DNA of 64,000 nucleotides. It comes from an uncultured Maribacter sp. Lineage in GTDB: Bacteria; Bacteroidota; Bacteroidia; Flavobacteriales; Flavobacteriaceae. How positions within the stretch are numbered: position 1 is the first letter of the stretch; every line of letters begins with the position of its first letter. The translations under genes were made by a program, and so were the position numbers. The stretch covers positions 608,037 through 672,036 of the forward strand of contig NZ_CANMTX010000002.1 of the NCBI RefSeq assembly GCF_947500985.1. Reading direction: 5' to 3'. Positions 8,837 through 19,200 of this stretch are shown here, in pieces. Under the pieces are notes generated by a model. The model saw only the letters and a program-made list of their open reading frames with translations. It was not told the origin of the DNA and did no database searches.

Positions 8837-11800
8837 TTGGAAGTACTGACACATTTTAACCCTTTTGAAGGTCCAGAGATAAAACATATTCTGCATACTA
8901 CAGATGCGCAAGAAGAGATTTGGTATTCTTGTTATTTTGGTGGTGACGATGCAAATAAAGCGTATAACCTCTCATTAACTATTGAATTTGAAGGTGATTT
9001 AGATATTACCGCATTGCAATGGTCTGTTGACATGCTAATTAGTCGACATGAATCTTTACGTTCTGTATTTAGTCCCGATGGAAAGTTTATTAATGTTTTT
9101 GCTTCCATCATCGCAAACTTAGATTTACAAGACTATGCTGGTTTGTCTGCTCAAGATAAGGAAGCTGCAATAAAAGATTATACCAAAAACGATACTGGTA
9201 AGGCATTTGACCTAACTAAAGAAGCATTAATACGATTTGCGGTTCTTAGAATAGAAGCTGATAAATTTCAGTTTATAATGACCACGCATCATATTGTTTG
9301 TGACGGTTGGTCTTTAGGTATTATCATGCAAGAATTAGGAGCTTTGTACTCTGCAAAGGTCAAAAATGTACCTCATAACCTTCCTGATGCTGTGCCGTAT
9401 ACTGAATATGTGGCGCATCAAAATGAAATAAAAATAAGTCCAGAATTCAATCAAACGGAACAATACTGGTTGAATGTCTTTCAAAACGATATACCGAAAA
9501 CTAATCTTCCTACAGATTTTAAACAGATAACCAAGAGAACCTATAACGGTGCGCGAATTAATCAATTATTAGATAAACGTGTATTAAAGGGTATCAAAGA
9601 AACAGGTATTAAGGGTAACTCTAGTTTGGTACTGACCTTAATGGCCGCTTTTGAAATATTACTATATAAGATTACCCAGCAAGAAGGTATTGTACTTGGG
9701 TTGCCTGTTGCAGGGCAATCTTCTATGGGCGCAAAGCATCTTGTAGGGCATTGTGTGAAGTTGTTACCGATGAAGAGTAATCTGGACATTGACGACAGTT
9801 TTATAGACTATTTAAAGAAAAGAAAATCTGCTAACTTTGATGCTTTCGAGAATCAAGAATTGTCATTTGGTAGCTTGCTAAAAAAGCTTAACATTCCTAG
9901 AACTCCAGGTAGAGTACCATTGGTACCTGTAGTATTCAATGTTGATATGGATTTGGACGATGGTGTTACTTTTGAAGGCCTTTTGTATCAATACCATAGT
10001 AACGAACGGGAGTATGAAACTTTCGAGTTATTCTTGAATGCAACAGGGTCGAAAGACAATATAGTTTTAGAATGGTCATATAATACCAACTTATTTAAAG
10101 AAAGTACCATACATGCTATGGGCGAATCTTTCAATGCTATTTTAAATAAATTGATTGAACAGCCTAATGCTAAATTAGCTGAAATACTAAACAGATCAAA
10201 TGAAGATAGTATTGTAACGGGAGTGTCATTAGACTATCCTAATACTACGCTTCATGAATTGTTATATAAGCAGGCTACAAGTACGCCAACAGCAATTGCA
10301 TTAGAATTTAAAAACGAAAAGGTTACCTATGCAGAGTTGCAGCGAAAAATTAATAGTACTGCTGTGTACCTTTGGGAAAAAGGCATAAGATCAGGAGATA
10401 CAGTTGCTATTTCATTGGAAAGGTCGCCCGAGTTAATTGCGACGCTATTTGCAATTCTTCAGTGTGGAGCTAGATATGTGCCGATAGATACTGGCTACCC
10501 AGATAATCGTACTTTATTGATGATTTCAGATGCTATATCTTCTTTCTTTATTTGCGATACATCAAAACAGGCGCTAGAACATGGTGCTAAAACGATTTTC
10601 ATTGAAGATATACGGGTCAAAGCAAATGAAACCAGTGAAACTATAATTGATGTAAGCGTAGCTTCTGATGAAGGAGCTTACATTATATATACTTCTGGAT
10701 CTACAGGAAAGCCAAAGGGAGTTCAGGTCACTCATAATAATGTTGTAAACCTTTTGTTTTCAATGGGCAATGAGCCTGGTATTACATCGAAGGATAAGAT
10801 ATTTGCAACCACAACCATCTCTTTTGATGCAATGGTGATGGAGATTTTCTTGCCATTGGTTCATGGTGCCAGTGTGGTATTAGTCGATGAGGAAACAAGA
10901 AAAGATGGACACCTATTATTACAAAAAGCAATTGAAGATAACATTACCGTTATTTGGGGAACACCAACAATATGGCAAATTTTATTAGACTCTGGTTGGA
11001 AAAAACCATTGCATATTAAAGCACTTATTGGTGGCGAACCGGTTTCTAAAGCACTTTCATTAAAGTTGCTAGAAAAGGTTGATGAAGTATGGAATATTTA
11101 TGGTCCGACGGAAACTACTGTTTGCTGCATACTTACTAAAATTACAGATCAAGATGATCCTATTACCATAGGCAAGCCTATTGCAAATACAGATATTTAT
11201 ATTCTAGATGCTAACGGTAAACCAGTGAGAACCGGGGAAGTCGGAGAAATCGTAATTGGCGGTGACGGGGTGACCAATGGATATTTAGGACAAGAAGAAC
11301 TGACCAATGAGCGTTTCGTGAACAATACTTTTCAAGCAGAAACGACCACTAAAATGTATTTGTCTGGCGATTTAGGTAAGCTTTTGCCAAAAGGTCAGAT
11401 CGAATGTTTGGGTCGTAAAGATGGTCAAGTAAAAGTTCGCGGACATAGAATTGAATTAGGTGAGATTGAGCATTCTTTAAGTAAACTCAAAGGGATTCAA
11501 TCAGTTGCTACAGATGTTAGAAATAATGCGTTAAAAGCTTATGTAGTTTATGAAGGCAGCGATTGGAATACTGATGTTACGCTTTGGAAAAAGCAATTAG
11601 CAGCGGAATTACCAGTTTTTATGTTGCCTCATGATTATATTAAATTAGATGAATTACCAATTACCTTAAATGGTAAATTAGATAGAAAAAGTCTGCCAGA
11701 AGACACAAATGTTATCACTAATAAAATAGAGACTATTCAACCGTTTACAAAGGCTGAAAAATTAGTTTCTGAAGTATGGAAAGAGTGTTTGTTTTTAGAC

Positions 11801-12793
11801 AATGTTAACCTAAACGATGATTTCTTTGAATTAGGTGGGCATTCGTTGATTGCGGCAAAAGTAATGACTAGGCTAGAAGAAAAATCTGGTCAACGCTTGC
11901 CATTATCCTCTTTATTCGAATATTCAACGGTTAAAAGTCTGGCTAGTTTGTTAAAGATTGAGGAGAATACCGTAACCTGGGATTCAATGGTGCCCATTCA
12001 AAAAAACGGATCTAAAACACCACTATTTATAGTACACGGTGCAGGGTTAAATATACTTTCATTTAAAACCCTAAAGCATAATATCGATCCTGATCAGCCT
12101 ATTTATGCTTTTCAGGCTAAAGGTTTAGATGGTAAGGAAGAATTATTGACTTCTGTAGAAGAAATAGCAGCACATTATAATGAGTCTCTTTTGGCAACAC
12201 AACCAAAAGGACCTTATCAATTAGCGGGTTATTCTTCTGGGGGTATAATCGCCTATGAAATGGCAAAACAATTAATGGCAAAAGGGGAAGAGATTTCTGC
12301 TTTGGTATTGTTAGATACCTACGCATATGCCCATTATGGTAAAAGTACCAGTTTAGGTAAAAAGATAGCTTATGGTAATTATTTGGCTAACAAGACCCTG
12401 CATGTTTTAAAGCAATTATCAAGTGTAGAAGGGTTTAAATATAGAATTGGAGTCACTAAAGCTAACTTGAAGAAATTGTACTTAAGATTAAAGAAGGATA
12501 AAGCTACAGTATCCAAAACGGATTATGATTGGGAGTATGAAAGCCGAATTATTGAGCATAATAAAGTTGTTGATAGCTATCATTTAAAACCATTGCCTAT
12601 AAAGGTCGACTTATTTAGAATCGAAGATGTAATTGATTACACGCACGATAGTGTAAATCTTGGCTGGAAATCATTTGCGGAAAACGGAATTGAGCTACAT
12701 TATGTGCCAGGAGATCACCTGAGTATGTTTAGCCCGCCTAATGATATGGTTTTAGCCACCACCTTGCAAAAGGTTCTTGATAAAAATGTTTAA
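8837..12793 (+). CDS. Nonribosomal peptide synthetase, C-A-T-TE (termination module)
   Basis: This 1318-aa protein has one complete module. A condensation domain carries HHIVCDGWSLG (about 151-161). The adenylation domain has YIIYTSGSTGKPKG (about 614), YGPTETT and NGKLDRKSL. A carrier domain has FFELGGHSL (Ser about 1003), and the C-terminal thioesterase has the nucleophile motif GYSSGG (about 1131) and a late histidine in VPGDHLSMF (about 1293). It would condense an upstream acyl chain with its own amino acid and release the product. Reading the specificity pocket by alignment from memory gives D-A-M-W-I-G-I-V-C, which I cannot assign. The start must be TTG at 8837: an in-frame stop lies at 8828-8830, and the first in-frame ATG is inside the condensation domain. 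Partner genes are the hybrid at 13268 and the PPTase at 20693. Confidence 0.94.
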   Translation: MEVLTHFNPFEGPEIKHILHTTDAQEEIWYSCYFGGDDANKAYNLSLTIEFEGDLDITALQWSVDMLISRHESLRSVFSPDGKFINVFASIIANLDLQDYAGLSAQDKEAAIKDYTKNDTGKAFDLTKEALIRFAVLRIEADKFQFIMTTHHIVCDGWSLGIIMQELGALYSAKVKNVPHNLPDAVPYTEYVAHQNEIKISPEFNQTEQYWLNVFQNDIPKTNLPTDFKQITKRTYNGARINQLLDKRVLKGIKETGIKGNSSLVLTLMAAFEILLYKITQQEGIVLGLPVAGQSSMGAKHLVGHCVKLLPMKSNLDIDDSFIDYLKKRKSANFDAFENQELSFGSLLKKLNIPRTPGRVPLVPVVFNVDMDLDDGVTFEGLLYQYHSNEREYETFELFLNATGSKDNIVLEWSYNTNLFKESTIHAMGESFNAILNKLIEQPNAKLAEILNRSNEDSIVTGVSLDYPNTTLHELLYKQATSTPTAIALEFKNEKVTYAELQRKINSTAVYLWEKGIRSGDTVAISLERSPELIATLFAILQCGARYVPIDTGYPDNRTLLMISDAISSFFICDTSKQALEHGAKTIFIEDIRVKANETSETIIDVSVASDEGAYIIYTSGSTGKPKGVQVTHNNVVNLLFSMGNEPGITSKDKIFATTTISFDAMVMEIFLPLVHGASVVLVDEETRKDGHLLLQKAIEDNITVIWGTPTIWQILLDSGWKKPLHIKALIGGEPVSKALSLKLLEKVDEVWNIYGPTETTVCCILTKITDQDDPITIGKPIANTDIYILDANGKPVRTGEVGEIVIGGDGVTNGYLGQEELTNERFVNNTFQAETTTKMYLSGDLGKLLPKGQIECLGRKDGQVKVRGHRIELGEIEHSLSKLKGIQSVATDVRNNALKAYVVYEGSDWNTDVTLWKKQLAAELPVFMLPHDYIKLDELPITLNGKLDRKSLPEDTNVITNKIETIQPFTKAEKLVSEVWKECLFLDNVNLNDDFFELGGHSLIAAKVMTRLEEKSGQRLPLSSLFEYSTVKSLASLLKIEENTVTWDSMVPIQKNGSKTPLFIVHGAGLNILSFKTLKHNIDPDQPIYAFQAKGLDGKEELLTSVEEIAAHYNESLLATQPKGPYQLAGYSSGGIIAYEMAKQLMAKGEEISALVLLDTYAYAHYGKSTSLGKKIAYGNYLANKTLHVLKQLSSVEGFKYRIGVTKANLKKLYLRLKKDKATVSKTDYDWEYESRIIEHNKVVDSYHLKPLPIKVDLFRIEDVIDYTHDSVNLGWKSFAENGIELHYVPGDHLSMFSPPNDMVLATTLQKVLDKNV

Positions 12794-13267
12794 GGTTATA
12801 AGGTAGTAAATTATAGACGTAATGATGATTTAGGCAAAACCATTGACCGAAGATATCTGTACATAATCCATAGAATTATTCCAACATTTTTAAAACCTAT
12901 TTGAGTTTCGAAGAACGTCATTTATTTGTCGATGAAATTTTCTGATCATAAAATAAATGAAGTAACCGCATAAAAATTATAATTAATTGATTATCAATTT
13001 ATTATATTGAAATATTGAGTGTATTTCAACTACTTTAAATCTTTTGTAAGATTGAAATGTTCATGATATTCTGTAGTTTTACTTCATTGAATATTTACAT
13101 TATTTGTTCAGATTTTTTATTGAGTTGTACTTTAAGTACACGACAAGACTAAAATTTTTATTTAATTATGAAGTTATTCATAAACTGTTTGAAGAAGATT
13201 GATATTTTTTCTTTAACCGATATGTAAATAGGAAACCCACAAGTCTATACCTAATTATTATTTTACA
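12794..13267. other. 474-bp spacer between the two synthetase genes
   Basis: No ORF is seen. It holds two neighbouring short inverted repeats: AATTGA/TCAATT (12985-12999) and TTGAAATA/TATTTCAA (13007-13029, 7-nt loop). They could be a weak terminator or operator. The length suggests that the hybrid gene has its own promoter rather than relying on read-through. Confidence 0.4.
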
Positions 13268-16200
13268 ATGGAAGCCAAAAAAGTGAATTTAATAACTGAT
13301 TCTACAATAGCATATTGGAAGAATATTTTATTAGATGATGTAAAATTATTAGACCTGCCAAGTAGAAAGCTTACCGTAAAAGAAAGCGTAGGTCAAGGAT
13401 CAACGTTGCGTACTCATTTTTCTGCTGATGTAACTAGCCAAATAAAAGCTTATACAGCTAAAGATAGCATAGAGTCTTTTTTAATTACTGCATTAAGTGT
13501 TCAGCTACAGAGATACACTAATCAATTAGATATCGCTTTTGGTTTAACCATTGATGATAACGATAATAAGCAAAATAATTTATTTCTATTTAGAAATACT
13601 ATAGCTCCTGCTGTAGACTTTAATACGTTAAGCAATCAAACAAAAAAAATACTTGCTTCAAATAAAGCGAATATATATCCTACCGATAAATTTATTAAAG
13701 ATTTCAATCTTGTAAAAGAGAACGGGGAAAATGCTATTTTAGATTTTGTTCTGTCTATAAATTCTCAAAAAGATCAATCTGTTATTTCAAAAGATATTAG
13801 TGTTACTGATGCCATTGAGTTTATTGGTACTGTTGATTCTAATTCAAATATCAAGGTAGTATTACACCTTGCTGATGAACATTTCAAATTAGATGTTGTT
13901 TTCAATGAAAATATTTTCGATAAAGATTTGATTCAACAGTTCATGGTTCACTTTAAGACTTTAGTGTCACGTTTAATTGAGCAGCCATCAACTCCTGTAG
14001 GAAATATTGATTTCCTTTCTAAAAAAGAACGCGATACTTTGTTGAGCGATTTTAACAAGCCTGCTGTAAACTATCCAAGAGAGAAAACTATTGTTGATCT
14101 TTTAAATGAACAGGCTGCTAAGACTCCTAATAATACTGCTGTAGTTTATGGCGGTACTAGTTTAACATATGATGAGCTACATAAAATATCGAATCAATTT
14201 GCAGACTATCTTATTAAAAAACATGGCGCCACCAAAGGTGATTTTGCTTGTTTACTATTAGAACGTAGCGAATGGTTGATCGTAAGTATGATGGGTATTA
14301 TGAAGGCTGGGGCAGTATATGTGCCGGTAGATCCTAATTACCCTATTGAGCGAATCGATTACATTAAAGAAGATAGTAATTGCGATTTTACTGTTGATGC
14401 AGCCGCAATAGAAGAATTTAAGGCAACTCGTGATACGTATTCTACTGAAGATGTTAAAGACATCAAATTAGAGCCTAACGATTTAATATATATTATTTAT
14501 ACTTCTGGTACTACGGGTAAGCCTAAAGGTGTACAATTAGAACATAGAAATATTGTTAGTCTGTTCGTCAACGACAATCAGTTCTATGATTTTAATGAGA
14601 ATGATGTTTGGACCATGTTCCATTCGTATTGTTTCGATTTCTCGGTTTGGGAAATGTACGGAGCTTTGTTGTTTGGAGGTAAGCTTATTATTCCTTCAAA
14701 AGAGGTGATTAAGGACCCATACGAATTCATGTCTTTAGTGATTAAAGAAAAGGTGACGATTTTAAATCAAACACCATCTTCCTTTTTAAACATTATGGGT
14801 AGTCTACCTTCGGGTGATATCGATTTAAACTTGCGATATGTCATTTTTGGCGGTGAGGCACTATTTCCTAAGTATCTAGAAAAATGGTATCGTAAGTTTC
14901 CAAGTATTCAATTTGTAAATGGGTACGGTATTACAGAAACGACCATATTTACAACCTTTAATATTATTGATGATGAAGATATTAGAACCAATGTTTCTAA
15001 TATTGGTAATTGCATATCAACATTATCTTCTCATGTGGTAAATACCAATAACCAATTACAACCTATTGGTGTTATTGGTGAATTATGTATTTCTGGTCAT
15101 GGTTTGGCAAGAGGTTATTTGAACAGACCTGAACTGACCGATCAGAAATTTATAGATAATCCTTTTGAACAGGGAGAAAAAATGTATCGTTCAGGTGATT
15201 TGGTAAGAAGGCTTGCCGACGGAACCTTAGAATACATTGGTAGAATAGATCACCAAGTTAAGATTCGTGGACACAGAGTGGAATTAGGGGAAATTGAATC
15301 TTCTATTGATGCCATTTCGGGTATAAAACGTACCGTGGTCTTGCCTAATACAAATGAAGAAGGTGAAGCCAGATTGGTCGCCTACCTTTTAGCTGAAGGT
15401 GAAAAACCTGAAATAAGTAGTATTAGAAAAGAACTTGTTGAGAAACTACCAGAGTTTATGGTACCTACATTTTTTATGTGGGTAGATGAGTTTCCAACAA
15501 ACTCAAACGGTAAAATAGATAAAGAAAAATTACCGGAGCCAAGCTACGTTAGATCAACTTCAGACGTCATATTTAGAAAGCCACGAACAAAGGTTGAAAA
15601 AGGTCTTGCCAGTATTTGGGAAAAAGAACTAAAAGTATCAGGTATTGGTTTAGATGATAACTTCTTTGAAATGGGCGGTACTTCTATTGTAGCACAAAAG
15701 GTAGTTAATGCTATCATGAAAACGCTTCAAGTAAGAATACCGGTAACCAAATTATACCAGCATACTACTATTGCAGCTCTTTCAGAATTTATGGGAGGCG
15801 ATAAGAAGACAGCATTGTTTTCTAGTAAACGCAAAGTAAAAAATAAAAACCAGTCTAACGATGTTGCTATTGTGGGTATGGCAGGTCGGTTTCCTGGTGT
15901 AAATACCATTGATGAATTTTGGGATGTCTTAAAAAATGGAAAAGAAACGATTTCATTTTTCACGAAAGAAGAATTAGATCAAAGTATTCCGGCATCTTTA
16001 CGAAACGATCCTTTATATGTTGCTGCAAGGGGTGTTGTGCCTTCTGCAAAAATGTTCGATGCCCGTTTCTTTGGTTTAACGCCTAAATTGGCAGAAGCTA
16101 TGGATCCCCAACAACGTCTATTTTTAGAATTGGCTTGGGAAGCTCTTGAAGAATCTGGTCACTTACCGGAACATTATACAGGTAGGGTAGGAGTATATGC

Positions 16201-19200
16201 TGGTACAGGTACAAATACCTATTATAAAAAGAATGTATTGCCAAATAGTGAGGTCGTAGAAAGCATTGGGCAACTGCAGTTAGATACGGTGAACGAGAAA
16301 GATTATGTGGCTTCAAGAACCGCGTATCAATTAAATTTAAAAGGTCCGGCGGTTAGTGTGCATTCAGCATGTTCTACATCATTATTGGCAATTGCCGAAG
16401 CCGTAGAATCTATACGTAACGGTCATTGTGAAGTTGCCTTGGCGGGTGGTTCTAGTATTACCGCTCCTATTAATAGCGGACACCTCTATCAAGAGGGTTC
16501 TATGCTAAGTACAGATGGTCATTGCAGACCTTTTGATGCTCAAGCAAGGGGAACTGTTTTTAGTGATGGCGCCGGCGTAATCGTTTTAAAGAATTTAGAG
16601 GAAGCTAAGAAAGACGGAGATGTTATTTATGGTGTTGTTAAAGGTGTAGGTATCAATAACGATGGTGGTGGTAAAGGAAGTTTTACGGCACCAAGTGCAG
16701 AAGGTCAGGCAAATGCTATTAAAAGTGCTATCGACGATGCCAATATTTCGCCTGATACCATTAGCTATGTAGAAGCACATGGTACAGCGACTCCGTTAGG
16801 AGATCCTATAGAAATAGATGGTCTTAATCTCGCTTTTGGAGCGCAATCAAAAAAGAATTTTTGTGGTCTTGGTTCTGTAAAGAGTAATATGGGGCACATG
16901 ACTGCAGCAGCGGGTGTTGCCGGTGTTATAAAAACAATCTTAGCCTTTAATCATAAAGTAATTCCACCTTCTTTAGGTTTTGAAAAACCTAATCCTGTAA
17001 TTGATTTTGAAAATAGTCCGTTTTACGTCACTAATACATTAACCGCGTGGGAAGTTGAAGGTCCGCGAAGAGCAGGTGTAAGTTCATTCGGAGTAGGTGG
17101 TACCAATGTTCATGTGGTTTTAGAGGAATATGAAATGGAGGAGAAGACTTCCAAATTTCAACGCCCGTTACAATTATTGCCTATTTCTGCAAAAATACAA
17201 ACTAGTTTAGCCGGATTCGAAAGCGTACTTAAAAAACATATCGATACTAAACCAGAATTGAATTTGGCAGATGTTGCCTATTCTTTAAGTACTACTAAAG
17301 CTAGTTTTAGCAATCGTAGATTTATTTTAGCGAGTGATACAAAAGACGCTTCTGCATTGTTGATTGATAGTGATAAAAAAGCTATGCAATCATCAATTGT
17401 AAAAAACGTTCCGAGTGAAATTGTATTCTTACTTCCTGGTCAGGGTTCTCAGTATCTAAATATGGGTAAAGACCTATATGATGGGGAAAGCGTTTTTAGA
17501 GAAGCTGTTGATATCTGTGCCGATTTACTGGTAGAAACTATAAAGGTAGATATTAGAGAAATCATTTTTCAGGATGCGAATTCTGAAGATGCGGAAAACA
17601 AGTTAAGAGATACGCGTTATACACAACCTGCATTATTTACCATAGAATATGCCCTTTCACAATTATGGATGAGCTGGGGAATACAGCCTACCGTATTATG
17701 CGGACATAGCCTTGGGGAATTTGTAGGTGCTCATTTAGCCGGAGTATTCAGTTTAGAAGATGCCTTGAAATTGGTTTCAATGCGGGGTATTCTGGTCAGC
17801 GGACTTCCAAAAGGGAGCATGCTTACTGTGAGGATTGATCAAGAATCCTTAGAAAAAATTCTTCCTAAAACATTATCTATAGCAGCTGTAAACTCAGGAA
17901 AACTTTGTGTGGTATCTGGCGAAGACGATGAGATAACGAAATTCAGTGAGCTTCTAAAAGAGCAGAGCTTAGCATACCGTTTAATTGCTACCAGTCATGC
18001 CTTTCATTCTGCTATGATGGATCCTATTTTAGAGGAATTTGGTGATGTGGTCAAGAATATCAATTTAAACATACCTGAATTACCAATAGTATCTACCGTT
18101 ACAGGTACCTGGCTTACGAATGAAGAAGCTGTTGATCCTGTATATTGGACAAACCATCTAAGAGATACCGTACTATTTTCAGATGCTATGGATACCATAG
18201 TGAAGTTAGAAGACGTTGTATTGTTAGAAGTGGGTCCGGGTAATACGCTTACCACTTTAAGTCGCCAGAATAAGGGCGCAAAAAATATAAAATCTTTAGC
18301 TTCATTACCTATCCCTAAAAAAGAAGAGAATTCTTATCACGGGGTATTAAAAGCTTTAGGTCAATTATGGCTAACTGGTCTTACCATAGATTGGAACGCC
18401 TTATATACAAACCAAGAAAGGCAAAAACTGAGATTACCAACTTATGTTTTTGACCGTAAGCCATGCTGGATCGATCCTCTGGTTTCTATCCCAAAAGAAA
18501 GGACCCATTTGAATGCCGATCAGCCCATAACTAGAATAATAGAAAAACCAAAAAGTGCCGCACCAATGAGAAACGTCTCTATTTTAAATAAAATTTCAGA
18601 GCTAATTTCAAATTCATACGGAATTGAGCTTGAAGTTGCCGACAAAGACAGTAGCTTTCTAGAATTAGGATTAGATTCTTTAATTCTAACACAAATGGCG
18701 ATTACCTGTAAAAAAGAATTCAAAATTCCGATTACATTTAGACAGCTTAATGAAGGTATAAACACTCCTGAGCTTCTAGCAAATTACTTAGATAAGAATT
18801 TGCCGGCAGAGTTTATGGCGCCACAACCGGTTGCAGAAGCAGTTCCTCAACCAGTTGCCGCTTTTAATCACGTGCAACAAGCTATTCCTGCTAATTATAA
18901 TACTTCGGCAACGAACCAAACGGCTATTGGCTTAATAGGTGAGCAGCTTAACTTATTAAGTAGACAACTTCAGTTATTGCAAGGTAATGCGGTAGCTCCA
19001 GCTCCACAACCTGTTGCTGTTCCAAAGCCTGCTCCGGCAAAAATGGTAAATGGATCGGCTACTTTAGATTCTCGTTCAGAAAAAGAGAAGCTTGAGCATA
19101 AAAAACCGTTCGGTGCATCACCAAGAATTGAAAAGCAATCTACAGGTTTAGATCAAGCGCAATCGCAGTATTTAAAGGATCTTACTATAAAGTACAATAC

